A stretch of DNA of 64,000 bases from assembly GCF_022436675.1 (NCBI RefSeq), contig NZ_JAKUJZ010000010.1:62001-126000 (forward strand), in the 5' to 3' direction. The first letter of the stretch is position 1; each line of letters opens with the position of its first letter. The notes below the pieces were generated by a model. The model was not told the DNA's origin. It was given only the letters and a program-made list of their open reading frames with translations, and ran no database searches. Position numbers and translations under genes: made by a program. The stretch comes from Rheinheimera hassiensis. GTDB lineage: Bacteria > Pseudomonadota > Gammaproteobacteria > Enterobacterales > Alteromonadaceae. Positions 45,106 through 54,900 of the stretch are shown in pieces.

Positions 45106-45582
45106 TTAAACCTCACTGGCTTGTTGGTTAGTTTCTTTCTCGATTTTCCGTTTTACTGAACGCATTTTTACTATCGAACTCTGCAGGGCGTTTACTGCCA
45201 ATCTGAGCTGATTCAATTTCACTTCAAGAGACATAGCTCGCTCTTGTTCCCATGTTGCCTTCTTAAGAGCGGTCATGTATCCACCATCAAATCCAGGCTT
45301 TATGGCTTTAGAGAATTTCGGGTTCAATCGCCTTATTGAAGATGGCTCAAACTTGCGCCACATAATGTAGGGCTTGATGCCTTCCCCAGATTTCTTTCTC
45401 TGAATAACTGGTGCATACATTCCGCTGAGAGCATCAGTAAGACCTGCATTTCGCTGCTCCTTAATAGTTCTATTGCAGTCGGTGAACCACGCCCAATAAA
45501 CAGAGATGAGTTCGTCAGCTTTATCCAGTAGTTCTTCTTGCTGGATTTGCAAATATTGGATCGACTCTTCGAGCTGCTGCAT
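45106..45582 (-). CDS. mobI: MobI-like transfer initiation protein
   Basis: The 158-residue protein has an N-terminal coiled-coil, then DELISVYWAWFTDCNRT and IKPYIMWRKFEPSSIRR, and a C-terminal coiled-coil with LEVKLNQLRLAVNAL. The layout and position next to the presumed oriT fit MobI of SXT and IncA/C, which is needed to start transfer. ATG at 45582 follows TAGGAG at long spacing. It heads the leftward unit that includes traI and traD. Confidence 0.6.
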   Translation of the reverse strand: MQQLEESIQYLQIQQEELLDKADELISVYWAWFTDCNRTIKEQRNAGLTDALSGMYAPVIQRKKSGEGIKPYIMWRKFEPSSIRRLNPKFSKAIKPGFDGGYMTALKKATWEQERAMSLEVKLNQLRLAVNALQSSIVKMRSVKRKIEKETNQQASEV

Positions 45583-45775
45583 GTTTAGTTAAAACTCCTA
45601 AGTTTTATCTTTAGGCGGAATTTTTTTTCTGCCTAAAGGGACCTCGCTTTTACCATCACCGTAATTCCGCTAATCAAATTACGCCTACATATTTAGGCGC
45701 TTTTTTTAGTGGAATTCATGGTATGGACACTCCTTACAAAATATTCCGCCTAAATATTTAGGAATATTTAATGAT
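45583..45775. other. Candidate oriT with nested inverted repeats
   Basis: Four related palindromes built on GCCTAAA/TTTAGGC lie here. CTTTAGGC/GCCTAAAG occurs at 45609-45638. A nested pair has outer arms AATTCCGCTAA (45663) and TTAGTGGAATT (45706) around CGCCTA/TAGGCG. A perfect CCTAAATATTTAGG lies at 45749-45762. TTTAGGCGGAAT and ATTCCGCCTAAA also form a far-apart inverted pair. Such structure beside mobI is the expected setting for a transfer origin. The nick site is not identified. Confidence 0.55.
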
Positions 45776-46195
45776 TCTGCTTTGGTTGTTGACTGCGATG
45801 TCACTTAAGCAAGCGCTCACATAGTCAACGCCTATCTCTGGCAATGATGTCATTGATTGATTTTGTCATGGGAAGCTAAGGGCCCATTTTTCACTCCCTT
45901 AATGAAATTGAAATCTCAACTTCTGATTTAAAGTACCACCAGTCCTAATACTGCCCCGCGGGGTGCCCATATCGGACTGCAATTGACCGCTTTTGATGCA
46001 CCAGCCCCTTAAGGGGCCTATCAAGGTCACTTTGCACCGGACTGCCACATCTAGGGGCCTATAACTCGCCCTATAGAGCGCCCTCATTGGGCTGGTAGAA
46101 CTTTGGCGCCCTTTAAGTGCCCTTTTGGCACCCACGAGGGATAGTTTTGTAATTTTTGTGAAGATCGGCTTGAACAACCGAGTGGAGTTTCAAAT
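45776..46195. promoter_or_regulatory. parM upstream region with GC-rich palindromes
   Basis: CCCCGCGGGG (45954-45963) and GCCCCTTAAGGGGC (46004-46017) are perfect palindromes. GGGGCCTATA-like blocks and GTGCC/GGCAC (46117-46131) follow. The region probably contains the parM promoter and may include the partition centromere. No gene is visible. Confidence 0.5.
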
Positions 46196-47284
46196 ATGAA
46201 TGTAAGAGCGATTGAGTTGGGTTTTGGCACAACAAGCTTAGTAAGGTCAGTGGAAAAGGATGGAGCACCTATCATTACTACATATTCGTCTGTAGTTTCA
46301 CAGGTGGACCCAAAGATCTCTGATTTGTCAGCCGGCTTAAACCGACGAAACACAGTTCAAGTTCAGGTAGAAAATGCTTTCTATGAGGTAGGCCCTGACG
46401 CTGGCTTGGTGTCTGACCGTTCAGCTGGCCGAATTCTAAATAACACATATATAGATAGTCATAACTATAAGGCACTGCTGCTTGGATCGCTCTACATGAT
46501 GGACTGTGATGAGATAGACATGCTGGTCTTAGGTGTCCCTGTTACATCTTGGAATCGGGTAAACGAACTCAAGAAAATGGTTGTCGGTACCCACACAATT
46601 TCGGGAAGGACAATCCATGTTAAAGATGCGTGGGTTATCGTGCAACCGATGGCTGGATTGCTCAGCTATGCAAATTCAATTGGGCAAAAGGGGTATAGCC
46701 AGCTTCGTGATATGACAGTTCTATCAGTTGATATAGGTTATGGCACAGCTGATTATTTAGTTAGTCGTGGTCTGAAGCCAAATGAATCCCGTTCAGGTGC
46801 AGTAGAAGCAGGTATGGGTACCGTAATTGAACAGGTTTCAGCTGGATTAAAATCTGCGTTTCCGAAGTTAGATAGAATACCAAACGATGTAATTGATGCA
46901 GCATTCTGGAAGCACCCTGGTACCATTCGTATTTCAGGCCGGGCATATCCCTTCCCTGTTTGTGACGGGAAAGATATTGATAAACGTGATGTGGCAGTGA
47001 AATTTAACGTGCGGCCGAACATTGACCAAATCACACGCACTGCAGTAACGCAAATTCGGAATCAAGCAGGTTCAGGTGCTGACATTGACGTGATCTTGCT
47101 ATTTGGTGGCCCAGCCACCCACTACAAAGAAGCACTTAGCCAGGCTTATCCGGATCACGAAATTGTTATGCCAACAGCTGGTGGCCAGTGGGATGCAAAT
47201 TCACTTACGGTTGTATGCGAAGGACTGTATTGGGGTGGCGTTCAGTATGCTAAAAGAGTTAAAGAGTCAGTTGGAGCGGCATGA
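46196..47284 (+). CDS. parM: ParM-like actin ATPase (SrpM type)
   Basis: The 362-residue protein has the actin-fold signatures: IELGFGTTSLV at the start, VLSVDIGYGTADYLVSRG in the middle and ILLFGGPATHY near the end. ParM filaments push plasmid copies to opposite cell poles. A ParM/ParR pair beside mobI and oriT is known as srpM/srpR in SXT/R391 ICEs. ATG at 46196 follows GGAG. Its stop overlaps the start of the ParR-like gene. Confidence 0.82.
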   Translation: MNVRAIELGFGTTSLVRSVEKDGAPIITTYSSVVSQVDPKISDLSAGLNRRNTVQVQVENAFYEVGPDAGLVSDRSAGRILNNTYIDSHNYKALLLGSLYMMDCDEIDMLVLGVPVTSWNRVNELKKMVVGTHTISGRTIHVKDAWVIVQPMAGLLSYANSIGQKGYSQLRDMTVLSVDIGYGTADYLVSRGLKPNESRSGAVEAGMGTVIEQVSAGLKSAFPKLDRIPNDVIDAAFWKHPGTIRISGRAYPFPVCDGKDIDKRDVAVKFNVRPNIDQITRTAVTQIRNQAGSGADIDVILLFGGPATHYKEALSQAYPDHEIVMPTAGGQWDANSLTVVCEGLYWGGVQYAKRVKESVGAA

Positions 47285-47592
47285 TGTTTAAAATCACTCT
47301 CAGAAAACAATCACCGCTGGCTCTTCATTGTCTCGATATGGCACCAAAGGACAGGAATGCCGAATTAATTCGCTTAGCTGATCTGGGCTTGGCAATAGAG
47401 CGCCTTGGTATCGGGGGTTCGAATAGTGCTCACCATGACAGAAATAGTGTGCATCAGCCTAAGGTTGGACACCACCAAACTGTTACGAAGCCGTCTGTAG
47501 TCGAGAATGCTGCAGATCGAAGTGAGCAACGTTTTGAAGGTCGATCTGAAATTGTAGACTTCGCTGATGATATTTTTCAAGTAGGCTCATAA
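47281..47592 (+). CDS. ParR-like centromere-binding protein
   Basis: The 103-residue product starts with a short strand and two helices (MFKITLRKQSP, RNAELIRLADLGLAIERLG), like a ribbon-helix-helix DNA-binding domain. A disordered, acidic tail ending EIVDFADDIFQVGS follows, which could contact ParM. The start overlaps the parM stop. The size, location and fold pattern support ParR/SrpR. Confidence 0.65.
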   Translation: MMFKITLRKQSPLALHCLDMAPKDRNAELIRLADLGLAIERLGIGGSNSAHHDRNSVHQPKVGHHQTVTKPSVVENAADRSEQRFEGRSEIVDFADDIFQVGS

Positions 47593-47675
47593 GAGCTGAT
47601 GGTTTGATGGGCCAGGCTTAATTAGATACAGGTGGAATATCAACAATCTATGTTTATTTCGGTAAAAGCCCGACG

Positions 47676-47711
47676 GCCAATCACCAAACTACGAGGTGAT
47701 TGGCATTTTTT
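47676..47711 (+). terminator. Rho-independent terminator after parR
   Basis: GCCAATCACC and GGTGATTGGC pair perfectly around a 9-base loop and are followed by ATTTTTT. Confidence 0.85.
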
Positions 47712-47760
47712 GTTAACATTCTTGGACAAGGCAAAATGCAAATATCTATGTTGAAAAAAC

Positions 47761-47788
47761 TTGCAAAGTCCATTGTTGACATTATAAT
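47761..47788 (+). promoter_or_regulatory. Promoter of the FlhDC-like activator pair
   Basis: TTGCAA (47761-47766) and a perfect TATAAT (47783-47788) are separated by 16 bases. The first gene starts at 47819 with a strong AGGGGG site. A TTGACA at 47776-47781 overlaps the spacer. Confidence 0.6.
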
Positions 47789-47818
47789 TGGTGACTAATT
47801 TGTGTGCAGGGGGATAAA

Positions 47819-48373
47819 ATGCAATTTAATAGATTGTTAAAGCAAATTCGTCGGTCAGAAATTGACCTTCTTATTTTGCATAAAATGCTGGCGACTGAAG
47901 ATCCTGGTTTTTATGTGGCTTTTGCTAACACCTCTATTGCCTTCGCACGTGAGATGTCAAAGCTCTCGATTATAGCTACACATAATTTGCACTGTGTTGA
48001 AAAGAATTCTCGTTGTATTTTTAAATTTGATGGCAACCTTGAAAAGGTATCTTCAGAGGGTGCATTGTCCTTTTACGATTTGACGGATGACAGCTCTTCT
48101 ACTTACCGCCAAATCATCAGTAAGCAAATAGAAATACTGATGCTGATAAGAGATATCGCAAAAGAATCAGTGGAGATGTGCTCTGCCCTGACAGGAATGT
48201 CTCTTTCCAATGCCCGTTACATTACAACTTTGATCCCAACAGATGTTCTTCCACTAATCAGTGATACCGCTTTATTTCGCTTACCCTTTAAGAGCGAAAA
48301 ATCCCTGAAAGATTTTTTAGAGTGCGCTCGCTGTCAGAACACATTCCAATTTGCTTTGGATATGGTTGCGTAA
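47819..48373 (+). CDS. FlhD-like transfer activator subunit (SetD/AcaD type)
   Basis: ATG at 47819 with AGGGGG upstream is chosen over an in-frame GTG at 47804. The 184-residue protein is largely helical (LLKQIRRSEIDLLILHKML). It has no clear motif, but it lies directly upstream of and coupled to an FlhC-like gene, as setD/setC and acaD/acaC do. Together these form a heteromeric activator of transfer operons. Confidence 0.6.
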   Translation: MQFNRLLKQIRRSEIDLLILHKMLATEDPGFYVAFANTSIAFAREMSKLSIIATHNLHCVEKNSRCIFKFDGNLEKVSSEGALSFYDLTDDSSSTYRQIISKQIEILMLIRDIAKESVEMCSALTGMSLSNARYITTLIPTDVLPLISDTALFRLPFKSEKSLKDFLECARCQNTFQFALDMVA

Positions 48374-48375
48374 AG

Positions 48376-48897
48376 ATGAGAGCAGTTGATCAACGTATGC
48401 AGTCGTTACTGGCGGCATGCCACCTCGCTAAATTCGGCATGAATGAAAACTTGCTCAACATCTATTACCCTTTAGACAAGGGTATGTATAAGCAATATTA
48501 TGCTGGCCCCGCTGATGGCCAGAAACGACAGCGCGTTTCTGAAGGCTGGATGCGTGGCAAGGAAGCCTATCTAATTGTCAGAGCTCATCGTATTTTCATA
48601 CATCTGTTTCCCGGTAACGAAGATTATTCACGGTTGATTTCAGTCACAGACCTGTGGTGCTTCTTTCAGGCATACGTCACGCTATACCCCCAAGACAACA
48701 TGACGCCTAATCGGATGCACTACATGATCGAAAAGGTCAGAGCACGCCGTTTACGCATCATGAAAGAGTGCTGTTCTTGCGGCAAGCCATTTCTGCTTCA
48801 TGAAGAGGAGTTCACTTGGTTACCGTGTGCGGTTTGCGAAATTACCAAAACTGCATTAACTGCGCAAAATGCTCAACAGATTAAGGCCGCAAAATAG
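48376..48897 (+). CDS. FlhC-like transfer activator subunit (SetC/AcaC type)
   Basis: ATG at 48376 lies two bases after the upstream stop. The 173-residue protein has RLISVTDLWCFFQAY, NRMHYMIEKVRARRL and a C-terminal zinc site ECCSCGKPF...CAVC (near residues 132-154). These match FlhC, SetC and AcaC. With its FlhD-like partner it likely activates the tra, mobI and parM promoters. GC-rich dyads upstream of several operons are candidate binding sites. Confidence 0.8.
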   Translation: MRAVDQRMQSLLAACHLAKFGMNENLLNIYYPLDKGMYKQYYAGPADGQKRQRVSEGWMRGKEAYLIVRAHRIFIHLFPGNEDYSRLISVTDLWCFFQAYVTLYPQDNMTPNRMHYMIEKVRARRLRIMKECCSCGKPFLLHEEEFTWLPCAVCEITKTALTAQNAQQIKAAK

Positions 48898-48967
48898 ACT
48901 GTCTTAATATCACTTTATTTGTACTGAAAAGTTAAAAATAACTCACCTTTAATCGGTGGTTTTTTTT

Positions 48968-49999
48968 ATGCGAATTCTTTTATGTGTCTTATCAATTTTG
49001 CCAAGCCTGTGTTTGAGTGCTGAGCCTCAGAATTGGTATGAGCAACGAGAACGTGGTTGGTTCTGGCATGAGGTTAAAGAGGAGGTCGTTGAGGTACTTC
49101 CTGACATAGTGGAAGAGCAGAATAAATCTGAGTCAACTTCGATTGAGCAGCAACCGGAAGAAAGTGTTGCTTTGGATTCTGCCTGGTTGAAGCAAAACCT
49201 TGAGGTCTTGATGCAAAAGGCCATTGATAACCCATCCGATGAAAATATTGCAGCATATGCCTATGCAAATCGTCTGCTAATTGACTTAGGCTCCCGGTTT
49301 TCTACCAGAATGAAGGAATACATGGAATTGGAGCAGCCGCTTCAGGAATCCGCACGCCGGCCATTCTCAGCTTTTGCATTAAGTGAGTTCTCCTCAGAAA
49401 GACGAAATGCAATGACTGACATTCTAAAAGCGGTAAAAGATAAATCTCATATGTGGTTCTTTTACTCTTCAACATGTAGTTTTTGCATGAAGCAATTGCC
49501 CGTCCTTAAGGGGTTGAAGCGCCTTTATGATATAGAAATCCTTGCGATTTCAATGGATGGCGGAACTTTACCCGGCATTGAAGAATTTGAACATGTTTTT
49601 GATTACGGTGGCGCAGTGTCTCAACGTTTCAATGTGTCAGTCACACCCTCAATGTTCTTGGTAAACAACAACACTGAGCAAGTGATTCCCCTTGCTCAAG
49701 GTATGCATGCCCTCCCCGAGCTGGAGGATCGAATTCTACTTGTATCTAAAAACCAAGGCTTGATATCGACAGAGCAATACGCATTAACAAAAGCTGTTCG
49801 TGATATCACAGTGTTCCGAAATGATGAAGGCGAAATCCTCGCTGACCGCAGGAAGCTCGAATCTGATCCTGGTTACTTAGCAGATTTACTTAAGCAGCGT
49901 TTACAGGAAGTACCAGCTTTCGGGGTCACTTCTATTCCACAGAAAGCTGATGAAGAGAAGGTACCTGAAGTCAACTACACACCTGTAAAATGGAATTAA
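48968..49999 (+). CDS. traF: TraF, periplasmic thioredoxin-fold transfer protein
   Basis: ATG at 48968 (MRILLCVLSILPSLCLSAEP) gives a signal peptide. The 343-residue protein has MWFFYSSTCSFCMKQLPVL at about residues 162-180, with CSFC replacing the thioredoxin CxxC, followed by a thioredoxin fold (VSVTPSMFLVNN). TraF assists folding of disulfide-rich transfer proteins and pilus assembly. It precedes traH and traG, as in F and SXT. A short CACC/GGTG hairpin with a T-run sits just before the start. Confidence 0.88.
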   Translation: MRILLCVLSILPSLCLSAEPQNWYEQRERGWFWHEVKEEVVEVLPDIVEEQNKSESTSIEQQPEESVALDSAWLKQNLEVLMQKAIDNPSDENIAAYAYANRLLIDLGSRFSTRMKEYMELEQPLQESARRPFSAFALSEFSSERRNAMTDILKAVKDKSHMWFFYSSTCSFCMKQLPVLKGLKRLYDIEILAISMDGGTLPGIEEFEHVFDYGGAVSQRFNVSVTPSMFLVNNNTEQVIPLAQGMHALPELEDRILLVSKNQGLISTEQYALTKAVRDITVFRNDEGEILADRRKLESDPGYLADLLKQRLQEVPAFGVTSIPQKADEEKVPEVNYTPVKWN

Positions 50000-50074
50000 T
50001 TAAACGCAGTGGTTGACGTTCATTTACTGGCTTTGTATATTGCACATACTCAAGACAAGTAAATAGGTGTAGTT

Positions 50075-50515
50075 ATGGTCAAGAAGTTACTGTTGGGGTT
50101 CGCTGTGGTCATTTTTGGACTGGCAGCTAGTGCCGCCGTTGCTGCACCTACAAAGGCTCAGTATCGTTTAGTTGGCTCTATTGATACTGGCATTGACGCT
50201 ACCGATAAACAGCACCAGGCATGGAACCATTTTTTTAAGCTGGCAGACGCTGTAACCGGTAATGAATTCTACGCTTTTACCTTTCAGGTTGAAAAGTTTG
50301 GCAAATATCAGGTCAGTTTTGTTGTAGATAAAGTTATTGTTCAGGCAAATGCCTTGCCAATGGATGTGCAAGGGTTTCAAAGTCCGACCAAACATCGTTA
50401 TGGTGTGGTTGTCTCTGAGCAGTTGATTAATAAGCTTAAGTCTTCCTCTGCGCCGGCAATCACTTTCGGCAATGAAAAGGGTTTACCTTCTGATATGACA
50501 AGGCTTGCGTTGTGA
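50075..50515 (+). CDS. Exported protein between traF and traH
   Basis: A clear signal peptide (MVKKLLLGFAVVIFGLAASAAVAA) leads to about 122 residues, mostly beta-rich, with no cysteine. Position inside the traF-traH-traG block suggests a role in transfer or the envelope complex, but I recognise no family. Confidence 0.65.
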   Translation: MVKKLLLGFAVVIFGLAASAAVAAPTKAQYRLVGSIDTGIDATDKQHQAWNHFFKLADAVTGNEFYAFTFQVEKFGKYQVSFVVDKVIVQANALPMDVQGFQSPTKHRYGVVVSEQLINKLKSSSAPAITFGNEKGLPSDMTRLAL

Positions 50516-50578
50516 TAGGTTAAGCCTCGAATTTTGGGTGCCTTAGCTATCCATCCCAGATATAACGAACAGTAGAAT

Positions 50579-50600
50579 GCCCCTTAACTGGGGTATTTTT
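50579..50600 (+). terminator. Short hairpin upstream of traH
   Basis: CCCC TTAACT GGGG is followed by TATTTTT. It may end the preceding transcript, or, because it resembles the GCCCCTTAAGGGG dyads, act as a regulator site. Confidence 0.45.
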
Positions 50601-50622
50601 CTGCCCGAATTCTGGGGTTTAT

Positions 50623-51951
50623 ATGAAATTCAAACCGTTAATGCTGTCTTTGACATTGGCCTTTTTGCCAGTATCTATATCTTCTGCCATTGATATGAAA
50701 GACCTTTTCGACTCTTATTCTCAAGGGGCTTCAGGGGTATACCAGACATCTGATGGTACGTCTTTCTATGGGGGCAACTTCACTACCAGAGCAAAGATTG
50801 TCAATCGTGACTTATTCAATGTAAACCCACCAAGTATCAAGGCCGGCTGTAACGGTATTGATTTTTACGCCGGCTCATTTAGCGTCATATCTGGTGACGA
50901 AATCGTTCAAATGGCCAGGGGTATTGCACAAGGTGCTGCCGGGTACTTTTTCAATATGGCAGTAGGTTCAATTTGCGCTTCATGCTTGGATAATATGCGA
51001 GAAATGGCAGCCAGGCTGGAAGAGCTAAATAAATTCTCACAAAACTCATGTCAGAACTTCTGGGACAAGATGACTGATGCCGAAGCAAGAGTTGAAGATA
51101 AAAAGAGAAATGCAGAAAAAGGAGCGCAACCCTTACTAGATGCATGGACTGGCAATGCAATAGGTTGGGCTGACACGGTAGTTAAAAAAGCGGATAGTTA
51201 TTTTAATACTGCTAAAGACGAACCGGGCGGTGGAACCAGCGAGGCTGCAAAAAAAGTATCTGCAGGTAACCTATTCACCGAAAAACTTAAAACATCCTTT
51301 ACCAGCTTAAATTTGGTTTTTCCGGGCTTTAATACTCAGAGAGAAAAGGAAGAGCTGTTTATTTCCCTTTTCGGCACCGTGATAGTGCCGCTGGACGGTA
51401 AACCAAAGGCGATACACCCGATAGAAAATCTATTGGTTGATTTTTTTAATGGTAAAAACGAGGTAAAAATCAATCGGTGCCAGGATGAAGAATGTACTCA
51501 AGTGTTGGAGACTACGGAAAGTAACTTCACCTCGCTTTATGATTATCACCTGAGTATGGTCTCAAGTGCCATCAGAACTATTAAGCGTAAGGGGAGTATT
51601 AACCCACAACTTCAAGCATACATGCTTGCAAATGACTTTAACTATTCTAAAGCAGCTCAATCATTCAATACTCCACAAATTGAAACGTTAAGCCGTGTTT
51701 TAGCAGCGCAGATAGCTTCACAGCAGCTAATGGATGTTCATGAGCAATTCGTAACCCTTCTCTATGAAATGCGTGCAACAGCCCCTGATGGAGACAGAAT
51801 TAGTATAACCAGGGAGATTAATGAAGCAATTCAGCGAGCTAAAGTAGAAATGGAAAAGCTCGAACGTGTTTCTGAGGAAAAGATTAAGGAAACGGAAGTT
51901 GCGCTTAATGTAATCGTGTCTTTAACAAGCTTAATGAAAGATAAATACTGA
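50623..51951 (+). CDS. traH: TraH, pilus assembly protein
   Basis: A signal peptide (MKFKPLMLSLTLAFLPVSISSA) precedes a periplasmic protein of 420 residues. GAAGYFFNMAVGSICASCLDNM and a coiled-coil C-terminus (EINEAIQRAKVEMEKLERV) match TraH. TraH acts at the outer membrane with TraF and TraU in F-type pilus assembly. The stop is one base from the traG start. Confidence 0.9.
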   Translation: MKFKPLMLSLTLAFLPVSISSAIDMKDLFDSYSQGASGVYQTSDGTSFYGGNFTTRAKIVNRDLFNVNPPSIKAGCNGIDFYAGSFSVISGDEIVQMARGIAQGAAGYFFNMAVGSICASCLDNMREMAARLEELNKFSQNSCQNFWDKMTDAEARVEDKKRNAEKGAQPLLDAWTGNAIGWADTVVKKADSYFNTAKDEPGGGTSEAAKKVSAGNLFTEKLKTSFTSLNLVFPGFNTQREKEELFISLFGTVIVPLDGKPKAIHPIENLLVDFFNGKNEVKINRCQDEECTQVLETTESNFTSLYDYHLSMVSSAIRTIKRKGSINPQLQAYMLANDFNYSKAAQSFNTPQIETLSRVLAAQIASQQLMDVHEQFVTLLYEMRATAPDGDRISITREINEAIQRAKVEMEKLERVSEEKIKETEVALNVIVSLTSLMKDKY

Positions 51952-51952
51952 T

Positions 51953-54900
51953 ATGGCTATTGAAGTTAGAATTTTGGGAGATTTTGAGTTCTCCCGACAA
52001 ATTATCTCTGGTATTGCCAGATTATTTTCATACGACAATGGGCTTGGGTATGCGTCAGGTATTTTACTGGTGCTGTTTTTAATCTGGTCATTTGTAAAAC
52101 ATGCACTGGACCCGGAAAAAGCACCCCACCCAATTAAAGAATTTGTGACCGGCCTCATAATGTGGATGATTATAGGCTCAAGTGGTTCATCCGTGAAATT
52201 TGACGTAATGCTTACGTCTATTTCGAACCCTGGCCAGTTCGAGTACATTGAGGATGTGCCGGCCATTGCAGTCATACCAAGTTGGTTAGCATCTAACTTT
52301 TTCAGTGTTGCCAGGGAGAAGCTACAGGATACTTTTTCGCCGGTATCTTACAGTCTTGGTTCCGAACATCTGGATCCATTGGGTGCACTAGTTAAAATGT
52401 ATGATGTCGCACCTTCTGATGCACATGTTGCACACTCAAGCAGTGAACATCATGATTTGGAGCGTTCTATAAAGAACTACGTTGAGTTTTGTTATGTAGC
52501 AGATCAAAACCTCTCCGATGCGGTACCTGAGAATTCTCGGACAGACCTGGAAAAGGTTGATATTTCCAATCCAGCAGCACTTTGGGATAGCTTAAAAGTT
52601 TCCTATAACGGTTTGATGACCACTATTTATATCGGTGATTTGGCTAAACAGTCAGCTGACGCTGGAAACGGATATGGCGCAAGAATGCTATGTTCAGATG
52701 CATGGGCTTCGATCAATAGCTATTTAACTAACAGTGGTTTTGAGGCAAAGGTTGTAAGTTATTACAATAGTAAAGGTGTATCTGATGAAGCAATTAAAAA
52801 AGCCGGCTTAATGATTAAAGGGTCATTGGCGGGCTTTGACTCCTATAAATTGCAAGTGGGTATGCTTACTGCCTATCATCTACGCAGCGGGTTGGTCGGC
52901 ACTTCAATGGAGCTGGAAAAGGACAAGATGATTTTCGAGTCCTGGCGCAAACGCGTTGTAGAGAAATCCGGTGAAGCCAGCATCTTCAAACAGGCAATGA
53001 TCCCCATAATTACTGCAATTGAAACATTCAGCTTCTTTATTGCCCCGCTAATGATGGTTATGGCCATCATGGGTGGCGTTGGGCTTGCCTACATAGGCAA
53101 ATACATGATGCTGGTTTTATTCATAAACATGTGGGGTTTCATAAAGGTATTCGTTGACCTTTATACTGCCATAGCGGTTGAACGCGCATTCGCTGTAAAT
53201 GGTGATACGGGATCTGCTTTCTCCTTTGGCCAGTACCCTACTACCTTTATGGAGATTGAGGGTTTTATAGCAACTGCTGGTGCATTAACTACCGCAATAC
53301 CCATGTTTGCAACCTTCTTGCTCTATGGGGGCGTTCACTCAATTATGGGTGTAATGCGCTCAGTTGGTGGCGCCAGTGTTGACGCATCAAATATGGCACC
53401 AAATGTTGCCAGCTCAATGAACGCCGGTGTACGTTCAATGGGTGACCATCAGTTCCAGCAGGTCTTGGGTACGGGTGGTACAGCCATTGGTCAAAGCCTC
53501 GTTACCGACCAAAGCTTTGGTTCAATGTCCGTGTCGGATAGCGTTTCAAGTGGAAGTGGTGTTTCAGGAGCCTTATTGGGGAGTGTCACATCTTCAAGTG
53601 CAACCGGTGCTGTTGATACCCTTCAAACAATGATGTCTAACTCTAACCAAACTGGCATTTCTGACCGTCAAAGTTTGATGAGTCAATGGTCTTCCTTGTC
53701 GACAGACCAAAGAATGGAATCTTTAGCTCAGCAATTACAAAAATCTTCCGGTATGGATGTTAAAGAAGCCAGGTCAGCTGTAATGGAGGTTATGGCAAAT
53801 GGAGGTGCTGGATTTCAAGGTATGTTGTCAGCCGGCCTTAGTGGCGCAATCAAAGCTGGTGGCCAACAGAGTACGTCGGATAACTACTCCAAAGCTGAGT
53901 CATTTATGCAAAATTTCTCTCAACAATATACTGATACAAATTCCAAAGGTGACACTGCTGCAGTAGCCAAAGATTTTGCTAAGCACACGCAGTGGTCAAA
54001 TACTGAGTCAGGTGGACAGTTAAATCAGCATACAGAGATGTACCAGACTGCATCCGCCGCCCAAACACAGCTGCAGGACGTAGTTTCATCAAATCAGGGA
54101 GTAGTTGGAACACAACAATTAAATATGGCAGCTGTTGCTGAGCAATTCAAAACAAATCCAGATGCGGCATCGGGCATAATTAATGGACTTTGGGATAAAC
54201 ATGGTTCCGCTTTAGAAAAAGCTGGCTTAACACGAGGTGATTCAGGCAGCCTATTTAAGACTTTCGGCGGTGAAGATAACCCGCTAAAGGCTCTCATGGG
54301 CCTTCGCAATGAACTGCTTAAGTCAGATGGAACTCAGGCTGATTTAGGAAATCAGTCCAAGGATATGGCGCTGAGTGGCGATCTGATGAAAGCGATTGGC
54401 GCTTCTGTTGGTGGATATGTCGGGGCTGGCTTCAGTAAAGCCGGTGAAGCTGATATTGCTCAGGCGGGGATTCTAAGTGGGGTTGATAAGGCAGCTATTA
54501 TTGATCCAAATAGGAATTCAGGATTGACCGCGCCTAATACAGCCAATCTGGCTTCGGAAGTACAAAAGGGTATATCTAGTATTTCGACCCAAGGCAATGC
54601 AGCAACAGGAGGATTCGCTTCTGGTGTTGAGGGCCGCATGGGTGCAGGTAGCTATATGTCCGGCAGCGAGCTCGCCAACTATGGAAATGGAATTGGTTTT
54701 AACCCTCGCTCCGATTTCAAAGATGATTTCTTCACTAAAGGCTTAAACTTTGCTCAGCAAGGACCAGAGCAGTTAGCACAACTATTTGGTAACGGCCGTG
54801 AGTGGGGGAAAAACGCAGAGGATTGGTCTGCAACCGTTGCCTCTTTCGCAAATGGAAATGGAAACCACTCATTGGCCTTACGCGAAGGTTTAAAGGATTT

